Shown in pieces: positions 10,303 to 21,004 of a DNA stretch of 53,724 nt. Under the pieces are notes generated by a model. It did no database searches. It was not told where the DNA came from and worked only from the letters and a program-made list of their open reading frames with translations. The stretch comes from Lapillicoccus sp. (GTDB lineage Bacteria > Actinomycetota > Actinomycetes > Actinomycetales > Dermatophilaceae): positions 1-53,724 of the forward strand of contig NZ_JANXRJ010000295.1 of the NCBI RefSeq assembly GCF_025353065.1, in the 5' to 3' direction. Every line of letters starts with the position of its first letter. The first letter of the stretch is position 1. The position numbers and the translations under genes are program-made.

Positions 10303-10701
10303 GTGCACGCCTTCGACGTCCTCGGTGACCCGGTCCGCCGGCGCATGCTGGAGCTCCTCGCCACGACCGGCGACCTCGCCGCCGGCGACATCGCCGCCAC
10401 CATCCACGACGAGTTCGGTATCAGCCACCCCGCCGTCTCGCAGCACCTCAAGGTCCTGCGCGACGCCGGGTTCGCGACGGTGACGGTCGCCGGCACCCGC
10501 CGCCTGTATGCCGTGGGCGCCGAGCCATGGCGCGAGATCGACACCTGGCTGGGCAGCTACCGCAGGTTCTGGACCGGCCGGCTCGACGCCCTCGACTCGG
10601 AGGTCGCCCGCGGAAAGCGGACGCGGCCCCCGACACCCAGGGCGCCGACACCCAGGGCGCCGACACCCAGGGCGCCGACACCCAGGACACCGACGCCATG
10701 A
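10303..10701 (+). CDS. ArsR/SmtB family helix-turn-helix regulator
   Basis: A 132-residue protein from a GTG start. It shows MHAFDVLGDPVRRRMLELLATTGDLAAGDIA, the recognition helix HPAVSQHLKVLRDAGF and wing VAGTRRLYAVG, a standard winged-helix ArsR fold. No Cys-rich metal site is present, so it is more likely of the SdpR-like type than a metal sensor. The C-terminus is a low-complexity tail of PTPRA units made by a 15-bp tandem repeat. Its TGA overlaps the ATG of the next gene as ATGA. Regulator plus SRPBCC (AHSA1) protein is a common actinobacterial pair. The upstream region (10240-10300) is unusually AT-rich and should hold the promoter. Confidence 0.85.
   Translation: MHAFDVLGDPVRRRMLELLATTGDLAAGDIAATIHDEFGISHPAVSQHLKVLRDAGFATVTVAGTRRLYAVGAEPWREIDTWLGSYRRFWTGRLDALDSEVARGKRTRPPTPRAPTPRAPTPRAPTPRTPTP
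10631..10690 (+). repeat. 15-bp tandem repeat, four units, in the 3' end of the arsR gene
   Basis: Three identical units of CGACACCCAGGGCGC and one diverged unit ending GGACAC. The unit length is a multiple of three, so copy-number change lengthens the ArsR tail (PTPRA per unit) without shifting frame. Confidence 0.9.
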
Positions 10702-11559
10702 CAGCCTCGGAGGATCAGATGACGACGACCCACGACCGTAAGGACCTCACCGGGTTCGCTACCGGGACCACCCGCGAGATCACCACTGCCGCAGACTGTT
10801 TCGGGCTCAGTGTGAGCCGCACCTAGACGACCGACGTCCGGGACCTGTGGTCCGCCTGGACCGACCCGGACCGGCTGGCCCGCTGGCTCGGGCGATCCTT
10901 CGGGGAGCTCCGGGAGGGCGGCTCGGTGCGACTCGTCATGGCCGGGCCCGACTCGGTCGAGCCCCCGCCCGGTGTCACCGACTCGTGCGCCGACATCGTC
11001 GTCCTCCACTGCCGGGCTCCCGAACGACTCACCGTCCGCCGGGCCTGGGGCGACGAGCCGGCCTCGATCGTGGACCTCGTCCTCACGCCGGTCGACGCCA
11101 CGAGCACCGTGCTGCAGCTCGACCACGTGGTCCTCGAAAGGGACGACGCCCCACGGACTGCGGCGGTGGGCCGTCCACGAGGTCACGGGCACCCTGTCCC
11201 CCGGGGACAGCTTCCGGTGCGTCTTCGACCAGGGCGCCGCGAGCGGCGAGATCCTGCGCTGCGACCCCCAGCACGAGCTGTCGGCGAGCTGGCAGTGGGA
11301 CGGGACCGACCGGGCCTCACGGATGACGGTCACCCTCACCCCCGAGCGGCGGGACGGGGCCCTCGGCACCCACGTCGTGTGGCGCGAGGACGACGCGACG
11401 GGCGACGTCGCGGCATACACGGCCGGGCTGCACGCGCACCTCGCGGGTCTCGACCGAGCCGCCCGGGGCCTGCCCTCGACCGTCACCCGCTGGGGCGCCG
11501 ACCTCGTCATCGCCCTCAGTGAGCTGCAAGGTCGTTATATCGCCCCCCGCATCGGCTGA
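10698..11559 (+). pseudogene. Broken SRPBCC (AHSA1-type) domain gene
   Basis: Translation from ATG 10698 (overlapping the arsR stop) gives MTASEDQMTTTHDRKD, then REITTAADCFGLSVSRT, and hits TAG at 10824. Beyond it the same frame continues with perfect family sequence (TTDVRDLWSAWTDPDRLARWLG, then REGGSVRLVMAG and RRAWGDEPASIVDLVLTP), where a Tyr codon (TAC/TAT) is expected instead of TAG. Near 11130-11165 the homology jumps to another frame, which carries HEVTGTLSPGDSFRCVFDQG, SGEILRCDPQHELSASW and TAGLHAHLAGLD to the TGA at 11559. At least one nonsense change and one frameshift, perhaps with a small deletion, therefore interrupt it. The intact protein would be a ligand-binding SRPBCC partner of the ArsR regulator. 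Confidence 0.8.
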
Positions 11560-11566
11560 CGGCGGG

Positions 11567-13786
<2,220 letters not shown>

Positions 13787-13788
13787 TC

Positions 13789-14673
13789 ATGGTCGGCATG
13801 TCGACCATCGCGATCGTGTCGCCGGGGGCCATGGGATCAGCGCTCGGCCGGTGCTGGCAGGCCGGCGGGCACCGGGTCGTGGCCACGGTCTCGGGTCGGA
13901 GCGAGCGCACCCGCCTGCTCGCCGAGGACCTCGAGCTCCTGCCCGACCTCGACGCCGTCGTCGCGGTCGCCGACCTCGTGGTGAGCATCTGCCCGCCGGA
14001 CCGGGCGGGGCCGGTGCTCGAGGCGGTCCTCGCAGCCGCGAACCGGAGCGGCGTCGCTCCGGTGGTCCTCGACGCCAACGCCCTCTCCCCCACGACCGTC
14101 GCCGGCCTGGCGTCGCGGACGACCGGTGCCGGGTGCGGGTTCGTCGACGGCGCCGTGAGCGGAGGGCCACCCGTGTCCGGCGCCGACCCGACGCAGTCGA
14201 CGATGGTCTACCTCTCGGGCGAGCGGGCCGACTGGGTCGCGGGTCTCGCCCGCGACGGCTTCCGCACCCGTGTGGTGGGGCCCGATCCGGGCCAGGCCTC
14301 GGGCGTCAAGATGTGCACGGCGTCGGTCTACAAGGGGACGACGGCGCTCTGGCTCCAGGCGCTGGAGACGGCGCACGCGCTCGGGGTCACCGACGTCGTC
14401 CTGGCGGACCTCGCCGAGTCCGAGCCCGACCGGGCGCGGCAGGCGGGCCGCGCGATCGCCCTCGCCGCGTCCAAGAGCAGCCGGTTCGTCGCCGAGATGG
14501 AGCAGATCGCGCAGACCCAGGGAGTGGCCGGAGCGAGTCCGGAGCTCTTCGAGGGGATGGCGGCGGTCTACGCCCGGGTCGCCCGCTCCGAGCTCGCGCG
14601 GCTCTCACCCGAGGCGGCCCGGTCGTTGGGCGACCTGGAGAGGGTGCTCGCCCTGCTGGCGCGAGGGGACTGA
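13789..14673 (+). CDS. 6-phosphogluconate-dehydrogenase-like NAD(P)-binding protein
   Basis: About 294 residues from ATG 13789, with an alternative ATG at 13798 giving MSTIAIVSPGAMGS. An in-frame upstream codon would overlap ligA. The Rossmann motif IVSPGAMGSALG is at the N-terminus, followed by VVSICPPDRAGPVLEAVL and a substrate-type segment VDGAVSGGPP. The C-terminal all-helical half (GVKMCTASVYKGTTALWLQALETA, FEGMAAVYARVA) matches the DUF1932 type of putative phosphogluconate dehydrogenases. It is probably a beta-hydroxyacid dehydrogenase of unknown substrate. It is divergent from ligA with only about 35 bp between them. Confidence 0.8.
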   Translation: MVGMSTIAIVSPGAMGSALGRCWQAGGHRVVATVSGRSERTRLLAEDLELLPDLDAVVAVADLVVSICPPDRAGPVLEAVLAAANRSGVAPVVLDANALSPTTVAGLASRTTGAGCGFVDGAVSGGPPVSGADPTQSTMVYLSGERADWVAGLARDGFRTRVVGPDPGQASGVKMCTASVYKGTTALWLQALETAHALGVTDVVLADLAESEPDRARQAGRAIALAASKSSRFVAEMEQIAQTQGVAGASPELFEGMAAVYARVARSELARLSPEAARSLGDLERVLALLARGD

Positions 14674-14863
14674 CCACCGGCAGGAGGACCTCGCACACCC
14701 GTCGCAGGAGGATCCCGTCACGTTCGACACGCGACACGGCAGAGGGTCCCACAGATTTGGACATCGGCCTTCCGGGGCTCACACTGGCGGGGTGGGCGGG
14801 GTCCGCTCACGGTCCATCCGTGTTGTCCGTTGCCTTGCCGCCGTTCCGGAGAGTTGGTCCCAG

Positions 14864-16099
14864 GTGTCCGCCACCCATCCCCGCCGCCTCGTCCTGCTCG
14901 GCGTGGCCGTGGCCCTCACCGGCACCCTGGGCGCCTGCTCGGTGGTGTCGCCGTCCAGCGCCTCGAACGCCCCGACGACGCGCACGACGACCGCGTCCGG
15001 TCCGACGACAACCACGAGCGCGCCCGCGGTGGCCCTCACGGCGAGCGTCACGTCGGGCCAGGCCGTGCCCGTCGACACCGTCGTCAAGGTCGGCGCCGCC
15101 GGAGGGACCGTTACCGGCGTCGCGATGACCTACCGCGACCCGAAGAAGGGCACGACCGTCGCCGTCGAGGGCACCCTCGACCCCGCCGGCGCCACGTGGA
15201 CGGCCAACAGCCTCCTCGAGCCGGGAGCCACCTACGCCCTCGCGATGACCGGGAAGAACGTCGACGGGGTCACCGCGACGCAGAGCTCGACCTTCACCAC
15301 CCAGAAGCTCTCGCTGAAGCAGCAGACCTACCCCACCCTCACGGCCAACGGCGCCACGGTCGGCATCGCGATGCCGGTCATCGTCCGCTTCGACGTGCCG
15401 GTCACCGACCGCAAGAGCATCGAGCAGCATCTCACCGTCACCTCGACGCCGGTGCAGGTGGGGTCGTGGAGCTGGGTCAGCAACAACGAGGTCCACTACC
15501 GTCCCGCGACCTACTGGCAGCCGGGCACGAAGGTCAAGGTCGACGTCGCCATCAAGAGCGTGTCCGCCGGCAACGGCATCTACGGGCAGACATCGCTCAG
15601 CGGCGGGTTCACCGTCGGGCGCTCGGTCGTCATGCAGGCCAACCTCGCCACCGACCAGCTGAACGTCGTCATCGACGGCCAGGTCGCCAAGACGATCCCC
15701 GTCACCGGGGGCAAGAACGGGTTCTCGTCGCGCAGCGGCACCAAGGTCATCATGGAGAAGTTCTCGACCCTCCGGATGGACGCCAACACGGTGGGCATCG
15801 AGCCCGGCGACCCGAACTACTACAACATCCCCGACGTGCGGTTCGCGATGCGCGAGACCAACTCCGGCGAGTTCCTCCACGCGGCGCCGTGGTCCGTGGG
15901 CAGCCAGGGGCACGCCAACGTCAGCCACGGCTGCATCGGCATGAGCACGAGCAACGCCGCGTGGCTGTTCGGGCAGGTCCAGGTGGGCGACCCCGTCGTC
16001 GTCACGGGCACGAGCCGCACCCTGGAGCCGGGCAACGGCTGGACCGACTGGAACATCCCCTTCGCCCAGTTCAAGAAGGGGTCGGCACTCGCCGCCTGA
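14864..16099 (+). CDS. L,D-transpeptidase lipoprotein (Ig-like domains plus YkuD)
   Basis: A 411-residue protein from GTG 14864 behind GGAGAG. The signal RRLVLLGVAVALTGTLGAC has lipobox LGAC at Cys25, followed by a Ser/Thr-rich linker. One or two Ig-like domains occupy about residues 50-260 (VALTASVTSGQAVPVD; FDVPVTDRKSIEQHLTV). The C-terminal YkuD domain ends with the catalytic signature HANVSHGCIGMS, supplying His and Cys. It forms 3-3 crosslinks between meso-diaminopimelate residues of peptidoglycan, or attaches proteins, on the outer face of the membrane, as in the actinobacterial Ldt family. The 190-bp upstream gap shows no further gene. Confidence 0.93.
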   Translation: MSATHPRRLVLLGVAVALTGTLGACSVVSPSSASNAPTTRTTTASGPTTTTSAPAVALTASVTSGQAVPVDTVVKVGAAGGTVTGVAMTYRDPKKGTTVAVEGTLDPAGATWTANSLLEPGATYALAMTGKNVDGVTATQSSTFTTQKLSLKQQTYPTLTANGATVGIAMPVIVRFDVPVTDRKSIEQHLTVTSTPVQVGSWSWVSNNEVHYRPATYWQPGTKVKVDVAIKSVSAGNGIYGQTSLSGGFTVGRSVVMQANLATDQLNVVIDGQVAKTIPVTGGKNGFSSRSGTKVIMEKFSTLRMDANTVGIEPGDPNYYNIPDVRFAMRETNSGEFLHAAPWSVGSQGHANVSHGCIGMSTSNAAWLFGQVQVGDPVVVTGTSRTLEPGNGWTDWNIPFAQFKKGSALAA

Positions 16100-16134
16100 C
16101 CGTCACCGCGCTCGCCGCCTGACCCTCATCACCC

Positions 16135-17097
16135 TCACTGCCTGATGGTCTCGGCTGCGGCCGGCCGCGACGGCTGGCGTCGCGGCGGCATACCGATGAC
16201 GACGGCCGCGGCGAGGACGATAGCGGCACCGACGACCTGCGGCCACTGGAGGCGCTCGTGGAGGAAGGTGACCCCCAGCCCCACGGCGACGACGGGGATG
16301 ACGTAGGTCACCGAGGCCCCCACGGTCGGTCCGACCGCCCGGACGACGTCGAACTGCAGGGCGAAGGCGAGTCCGGTCCCGACGACGCCGAGGGCCAGGA
16401 CCGCGACGACGGACGCCACCACGTGGGTGCTTCCGCCGACGGGTGACCACGGGGCCGCAAGGCCGTCGGGGTGGAGCACCCACCAGACCGTGGTCACGAC
16501 GACGAGCTGGACCGACGACATCGTCAGCTGGGCCGCCGGGAGGCCGAGCCCCCCGACGTCTGCGGGACCGAGACTGCGCTTGAGGTAGGTCCAGCCCAGT
16601 CCGTAGGACGCCCCCGCGACCAGCGTCATCCCGAAACCGAACAGGTCGGGGCGGCCCGAAGTCTGCCAGGGCTGCAGGATGACGACGACCCCGACGAAGC
16701 CGATGAGCACGGACAGGATCCTTCGGGCGCCCAACCGGTCGGCGGGGATGAGCAGCATCGAGAAGACCACCGTGGCCAGGGGTGTCGTCGCGTTGCCGAT
16801 GCCGGCGAGGGCGGAGGAGACGCGCTGCTCCCCCAGCGGGAAGAGGGTGAACGGCAGGGAGCACAGGCACAGGCCCGACACCGCGAGATGCAACCAGATC
16901 CGTCGCTCCCGGGGCAGCTTCGCGCCGAGGAGGGACCCGACCAGGAGCACGGTGACGGCCCCGGAGAGCACCCGGAGGGTGGCGATCTGGAGGGGTGCGA
17001 GGGACTCCAGGCCGACCTTCATCAGCAGGAAGCTCGCGCCCCAGATCAACGCCAGGGCAACGAACTTGGCCTGCCAGGGGATGCGCGGGACGGTCAT
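16135..17097 (-). CDS. EamA/DMT family transporter
   Basis: A 320-residue, strongly hydrophobic protein with about ten predicted membrane helices in two EamA repeats. The first begins KFVALALIWGASFLLMKVGLESLAP and the second LFGFGMTLVAGASYGLGWTYLKR. The pattern LGEQRVSSALAGIGNATTPLATVV is typical of drug/metabolite exporters. Substrate is unknown; members export amino acids, nucleosides or drugs. It starts 10 bases downstream of the short MetE-like gene, so the two are probably co-transcribed. A sulfur amino acid would be a tempting but unproven substrate. Confidence 0.88.
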   Translation of the reverse strand: MTVPRIPWQAKFVALALIWGASFLLMKVGLESLAPLQIATLRVLSGAVTVLLVGSLLGAKLPRERRIWLHLAVSGLCLCSLPFTLFPLGEQRVSSALAGIGNATTPLATVVFSMLLIPADRLGARRILSVLIGFVGVVVILQPWQTSGRPDLFGFGMTLVAGASYGLGWTYLKRSLGPADVGGLGLPAAQLTMSSVQLVVVTTVWWVLHPDGLAAPWSPVGGSTHVVASVVAVLALGVVGTGLAFALQFDVVRAVGPTVGASVTYVIPVVAVGLGVTFLHERLQWPQVVGAAIVLAAAVVIGMPPRRQPSRPAAAETIRQ

Positions 17098-17107
17098 CGG
17101 GGCAGGC

Positions 17108-18169
17108 TCAGGCGAGAGCGCGTTCGGTCAGGGCGGTGGCGGTGTCGATGCATGTCTGGGAGACGCTGCGGGCGGCCGGAAGTGTGAGGGTGCCGAGCCC
17201 GCAGGCCGGGGTGACGACGAGGTCGTCGAGACCGCGCGGGGCCAGGCCGACCCGCGACCAGGCCTCGGCGAGGGTGTCGGCGAGGTCGGTCGCGCGGGCG
17301 GTCCCGGACGTGGGGACGCACCCGGCATACAGGCGCAGGCCGTCCTCCAGAGCCAGCGCCACGCCCTCCCAGCCGCGGGGGGTGAGCAGGCTGGTGTCGG
17401 TAGAGATCCCGGCACCGGTCTGGCGCAGCAGCGGCAGGGGAAGGTCGGGTGCGCAGCAATGGATCACCGTCTCGCCCCCGCCGGCGGCGCCGACCACGGC
17501 CCGCAGCCCGGCCAGAGCCTCCTGCGGGTCGAGCGCTCGCACCCTCCCGAAGCCCGAGGCGGTCGTGACCCGGCCTTCGAGCACGGCGGGCAGGGACGGT
17601 TCGTCGATCTGCAGGACGACCTCGGCCCCGGGGACCAGCCGTCGGACGTCCTCGAGGTGCACCCGCACGCCTTCGGCGAGGGACTCGACGAGGTCGCGGC
17701 GGCCGCCCTCGTCGACGAGGACCCGGTCGCCGCGCGGCAACCAGACCCCGGCGGCGAGGGTCCACGGCCCGGCGACCTGGACCTTGAACGGACCCACCCA
17801 CCCGTCGAAGGCCTCGGCGAGCTCGTCGAGGTCCTGACGGAGCAGGGACGCGGTGCGGCCGGCGTCCCGACCGGGTCGGTCGGTGAGCCGCCAGCCGGAC
17901 GGTTGGAGATCGACCGGGAGCTCCACGAGGAGGCCGAGGGAGCGGCCGATGAGGTCAGCGCCGGGCCCGCGCTCGGGGAGCTCGGGGAGGTAGGGGAGAC
18001 CGTGGACGTCGGGGGCGTCGCGGTCCTGGGCCCGGTCTCGGGCCTCGCTGGCCCCACGGGTGGTCGGGCGCTCGGAGGGCCCCAGCCCGCCGAGGGTGTC
18101 GCGCACCTGCCGCAGCGTCTCGCGGATGTCCGTGCCCGGCCAGGACCCGATGCCGCTCGCCGTCGTCAC
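17108..18169 (-). CDS. Short cobalamin-independent methionine synthase (MetE C-terminal) family protein
   Basis: A 353-residue protein from GTG 18169. The N-terminus TTASGIGSWPGTDIRETL, then AGPWTLAA, VVLQIDEPSLPAVLEG, GETVIHCCAPDLP and finally VVTPACGLGTL mark the MetE/UROD-like barrel. The likely zinc ligands are His and Cys of VIHCC and Cys of TPACGLG. It is about half the length of a true MetE and lacks the N-terminal repeat, like the archaeal/actinobacterial short forms. It may use a different methyl donor, such as a corrinoid protein or S-methyl compound, rather than methyltetrahydrofolate polyglutamate. The EamA exporter gene follows directly. Confidence 0.8.
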   Translation of the reverse strand: MTTASGIGSWPGTDIRETLRQVRDTLGGLGPSERPTTRGASEARDRAQDRDAPDVHGLPYLPELPERGPGADLIGRSLGLLVELPVDLQPSGWRLTDRPGRDAGRTASLLRQDLDELAEAFDGWVGPFKVQVAGPWTLAAGVWLPRGDRVLVDEGGRRDLVESLAEGVRVHLEDVRRLVPGAEVVLQIDEPSLPAVLEGRVTTASGFGRVRALDPQEALAGLRAVVGAAGGGETVIHCCAPDLPLPLLRQTGAGISTDTSLLTPRGWEGVALALEDGLRLYAGCVPTSGTARATDLADTLAEAWSRVGLAPRGLDDLVVTPACGLGTLTLPAARSVSQTCIDTATALTERALA

Positions 18170-18270
18170 ATTGTGACTCTAGCGGCCGTCGCGGGCTGGC
18201 CCGGGAGCGCGCGCAGAAGTGGTCACGTGATGAGAAACGCACCGGCCCTGGGCCCGGGAGCGCGTGCGCT

Positions 18271-18477
18271 TCACGTCCGCGTCAGGGCGGACTCCTTGTG
18301 CGCGGCTTTGGCGCCGGTCTTCTCCGACTCGACGATCCAGTAGGGGTCGTCGTCGGTGGGTGTGAAGTGCTGGCCGTCGAAGGTGAAGTCGGAGGTGTGC
18401 TTCTTGACCACCTTCCCGTGGGTCGGACCCTGAGAGGTGTTCCAGCTGACCTTGGTGCCGGTGCGAATCGTTGCCAT
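18271..18477 (-). CDS. DUF2945 (HVA1-like) small protein
   Basis: A 68-residue protein MATIRTGTKVSWNTSQGP, then GKVVKKHTSDFTFDGQHF and PYWIVESEKTGAKAAHKESAL. This is the usual DUF2945/hypervirulence-associated TUDOR-like pattern, a small beta barrel of unknown role. I chose the ATG at 18477 because GAGAGGGGGC lies just upstream; the longer frame adds an Arg-rich stretch with no match. Confidence 0.85.
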   Translation of the reverse strand: MATIRTGTKVSWNTSQGPTHGKVVKKHTSDFTFDGQHFTPTDDDPYWIVESEKTGAKAAHKESALTRT

Positions 18478-18569
18478 GCCCCCTCTCATACCCACTTGTT
18501 GCGGCTGGCGACGGCGAGTCGTCCCGCGCATGGCCGAACTGCCCGGATCTCACCGCCACACGTCGAGGG

Positions 18570-19097
18570 TCAGAGGCGCCACTCGCGGCGGGCGACAGCG
18601 TCCCACCGCCGGGCGGAGGCCCACGTCAGGACCGCGCTCGCCTCCGGCGCCGGCTCGGACAGGCAGGCGACGACCGCGTCGCGCTGGTCCGCCGGGACGC
18701 GCATGGCGAAGGACACGTGCGGTGTCCAGCGGGCCGGCGCCGTGAGCTCGCCGTCCGGGATCTCGAGTATGCCGGCCAGCTCGCCGTGCAGGGCGAGCAT
18801 CTCGGGCGAGGGACGCACGAGGCGCACCGCGGCATACGGGCCTGGACCGAAGGTCGTCACCGCACCCCACCCCGTCCGGATCGGGAGGTGCCCGCTCACG
18901 ATGGCCGCGAGCTGCCGCTCCTGATCGGGAGTGATGACGGGCGAGGTGACGAGGGTGAGGTGCGGACGGTTGGACGATGACCGATGGTCGTGCAGGCTCG
19001 GCAGCCCAGCTTGCGAAAGTCGTTGCCAGACAACGCGAATCGCCTCGTCGTCAGCCCTCGCGAGGACGAGCTCGAGGGACTGCCGTGGCTGGCTCAC
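18570..19097 (-). CDS. 2'-5' RNA ligase / 2H phosphoesterase family protein
   Basis: A 175-residue protein with the two HxT/S motifs that define 2H phosphoesterases: RPHLTLV at about residue 45 and WTPHVSFAM at about residue 125. The spacing fits LigT-type cyclic phosphodiesterases or RNA ligases. Such enzymes act on 2',3'-cyclic phosphates or 2'-5' bonds in RNA; the real substrate in bacteria is usually unclear. It is on the same strand as, and 27 bases downstream of, the YjbR gene. Confidence 0.85.
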   Translation of the reverse strand: MSQPRQSLELVLARADDEAIRVVWQRLSQAGLPSLHDHRSSSNRPHLTLVTSPVITPDQERQLAAIVSGHLPIRTGWGAVTTFGPGPYAAVRLVRPSPEMLALHGELAGILEIPDGELTAPARWTPHVSFAMRVPADQRDAVVACLSEPAPEASAVLTWASARRWDAVARREWRL

Positions 19098-19124
19098 CGC
19101 TGGCTCCGGCTCAACGCGCTCAAC

Positions 19125-19544
19125 TCACCGCTGGGTGTCGTGGGCCTTGACCAGGCGCGGCCCGGCGATCCAGCGCCAGGCCTCGTCCACGAGCAGCTCG
19201 ACGCGGTCCCAGTCGACCCCCGGACGGTCGAGCCACACCCCGATCCAGCCCCGGGCGCCGACGTAGGGCGGCAGGAAGAAGGCGGCGGGCTGGTCCTCGA
19301 GAAGGTGGCGCTGGACGCCGTCCTCGGCCGCCGCCCAGAAGGCGACCCGGTCGTCGTGATGGTGGTCGGCGAACATGAGGAACATCCTCTTCCCGCCGAC
19401 GAACCAAGCGGGCTCGCCGTGGCTCAGCCGCTCCTGCGTCGAAGGAAAAGCCATACACAGCTTGCGAACCGGCCGGACGAGCTCGTGCTCACGGGTGCGG
19501 GGCGCACCGGCACCTGGCGAGTCGATCGTCCCGTGGGCGTCCAT
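19125..19544 (-). CDS. MmcQ/YjbR family protein
   Basis: A 139-residue protein with LCMAFPSTQERLSHGEPAWFV, GKRMFLMFADHHHDD, FFLPPYVGARGWIGVWLD and VDWDRVELLVDEAWRW. This is the YjbR/CyaY-like fold pattern (DNA-binding-protein-like, function poorly known). It is the first gene of a short run with the 2H phosphoesterase. The 128 bases upstream (19545-19672) contain no gene. Confidence 0.85.
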   Translation of the reverse strand: MDAHGTIDSPGAGAPRTREHELVRPVRKLCMAFPSTQERLSHGEPAWFVGGKRMFLMFADHHHDDRVAFWAAAEDGVQRHLLEDQPAAFFLPPYVGARGWIGVWLDRPGVDWDRVELLVDEAWRWIAGPRLVKAHDTQR

Positions 19545-19672
19545 CCCTGCCGCCGTCCTCGTCGCTCCGTTACCCCTCGTGCGCTCGTCACCCTACCGCC
19601 GCCGCACCACCCGTAGTCGGGTTAGCCGTGACTGACCTCGCTGTCGCTGTCCGACCCCTTCCGTCCGGTCCG

Positions 19673-20140
19673 TCAGTCGTTCGGCAGCCGGGGCGGGAAG
19701 CCGCCCGTCGCGATCGGACCCCACCGCTCAGGGGTGACCCGGATGAGGCATTTGCCCTGCTCCACCATCGCCCGGCGGTAGTCGTCCCAGTCCGAGTGCT
19801 CCCCCGAGATCGAGCGGAAGTAGTCGACGAGCGGCTCGACGGCGTCAGGGAGCTCGATGACCTCGGCGCGGCCGTCGACCTGGACCCAGGCGCCGCCGAA
19901 GTCGTCCGACAGCACCAGCACGCTCGCGCGCGGATCGCGGGTCGCGTTGCGGGACTTGGCTCGTTCGGGATAGCTCGCGACGACGATCCGGCCTGCCTCG
20001 TCGACACCGGCGGTCACCGGCGAGCTCTGCGGGAACCCGTCCCGACGGAAGGTCGACAGCACCATCTGGTGGCGCGGACGGATGAAGTCGAGCATCGCCT
20101 CGCGGTCGACGGAGGTGTTCGTGGCAACGGTTCGCGGCAT
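19673..20140 (-). CDS. PPOX-class flavin/F420-dependent oxidoreductase
   Basis: A 155-residue protein starting MPRTVATNTSVDREAMLDFI. The split-barrel pattern follows: RHQMVLSTFRRDGFPQSSPVTAGVDEAGRIVVAS, then AKSRNATRDPRASVLVL and WVQVDGRAEVIELPDA, ending with WDDYRRAMVEQGKCLIRVTPER. This is the FMN/F420-binding pyridoxamine-oxidase-like family common in actinobacteria. Cofactor preference cannot be decided from sequence alone. It is divergent from the nucleotidyltransferase gene. Confidence 0.87.
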   Translation of the reverse strand: MPRTVATNTSVDREAMLDFIRPRHQMVLSTFRRDGFPQSSPVTAGVDEAGRIVVASYPERAKSRNATRDPRASVLVLSDDFGGAWVQVDGRAEVIELPDAVEPLVDYFRSISGEHSDWDDYRRAMVEQGKCLIRVTPERWGPIATGGFPPRLPND

Positions 20141-20221
20141 GCCCCCACCGTATGCCGGGTGCCTCACCGGCTGCTCGCGGGCGTCACCCCCGCGAGGGCA
20201 CCCGGCGGATACGGCGGCGTG

Positions 20222-20857
20222 ATGACGAGCGCGTGGGAGCCCGACGAGGAGGACCTCGCCTTCTGGCGGCTCTACGGCCCGTGGGAACCCCTCGATCTCG
20301 ACGGCATCGCCCGGCTGCTCGCGGGGTTCGACGAGCCGTGGTGGGTGGTCGGCGGTCAGGCGATCGAAGCGTTCTCCGGCGTGCACCGCGTCCACGAGGA
20401 TCTCGACATCTCGTTCTTCCCCAACGCTTTTCCGGCCTTCCGCGATCAGGTCAAGGACCGGTACCACGTGTGGTGCAACGACGGCGGCACCCTCCGGGTC
20501 GCCTCCGACACCTCGCCCGCGCCCCTCGAACCCCTCGCCCAGGTGTGGCTGCGCGAACACGCCCTGGCCCCATGGGTGCTCGACGCCATCCCGACTCCCC
20601 AGGTCGACGGCCGATGGCAGTCGCGCCGGCACGAGTGGTTCACCGCCGACCTCGACGACGTGACGTGGGTCGACGACGCCGGCGTCTGTTTCCTCGTTCC
20701 CGAGGTGGTCCTCCTCTTCAAGGCGCGTCAGCAGCGACCCAAGGACGAGCTCGACCTGCGGGCGGCCCTGCCGCGGATGTCCGCCGGGCAACGAGCAGCG
20801 TTGCGGGAGAACATCGCCCGCGCCCACCCCGGTCACGACTGGCTCGACGTCGTCTGA
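20222..20857 (+). CDS. Aminoglycoside-nucleotidyltransferase-like protein
   Basis: A 211-residue protein from ATG 20222. The segment WWVVGGQAIEAFSGVHRVHEDLDISFF is the nucleotidyltransferase core: GG near the start of the helix, then two acids (EDLD) for metal. VPEVVLLFKARQQRPKDELDLRAAL is the usual helical end of the aminoglycoside-2''-adenylyltransferase-like family. Chromosomal members often have unknown substrates, so resistance should not be assumed. It converges on mnmA with a 75-bp palindromic element between. Confidence 0.78.
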   Translation: MTSAWEPDEEDLAFWRLYGPWEPLDLDGIARLLAGFDEPWWVVGGQAIEAFSGVHRVHEDLDISFFPNAFPAFRDQVKDRYHVWCNDGGTLRVASDTSPAPLEPLAQVWLREHALAPWVLDAIPTPQVDGRWQSRRHEWFTADLDDVTWVDDAGVCFLVPEVVLLFKARQQRPKDELDLRAALPRMSAGQRAALRENIARAHPGHDWLDVV

Positions 20858-20890
20858 GCCAACCCTCGCCGCGACCCCCCACCCCACCTC

Positions 20891-20965
20891 CGTTCCGAAC
20901 ACACGTTCTGTCAAGTCTCAGGGTCTGCGGATCCCGGGAACTCGACAGAACAGGTGTTCGGAACG
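20891..20965. repeat. 75-bp palindromic repeat element, copy 2, between convergent genes
   Basis: Same length and layout as the element at 5259-5333, again between convergent stops. The outer arms CGTTCCGAACA and TGTTCGGAACG pair perfectly. It contains two GAAC-N4-GTTC cores (20897-20908 and 20948-20959), which resemble the core of the actinobacterial LexA (SOS) box, although the position is 3' to both neighbours. Confidence 0.78.
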
Positions 20966-21004
20966 AGGCGGGTGGGCGGTGGTGTGCCCACGGCATACCG
21001 GCGA

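Noticed and set aside
10824..10826. TAG read as an amino acid (pyrrolysine or suppression) in the SRPBCC gene
   Set aside because: A second lesion (frame change near 11150) in the same gene makes decay or sequence error the simpler reading, and no PYLIS-like context or related gene is seen.
18170..18270. SAM or cobalamin riboswitch near the MetE-like gene
   Set aside because: The GTG lies about 100 bases from the next gene and I find no B12 box or SAM-riboswitch core.
20222..20857. Aminoglycoside resistance gene
   Set aside because: Only the nucleotidyltransferase core is recognisable; chromosomal homologs often have other roles, so resistance is not claimed.
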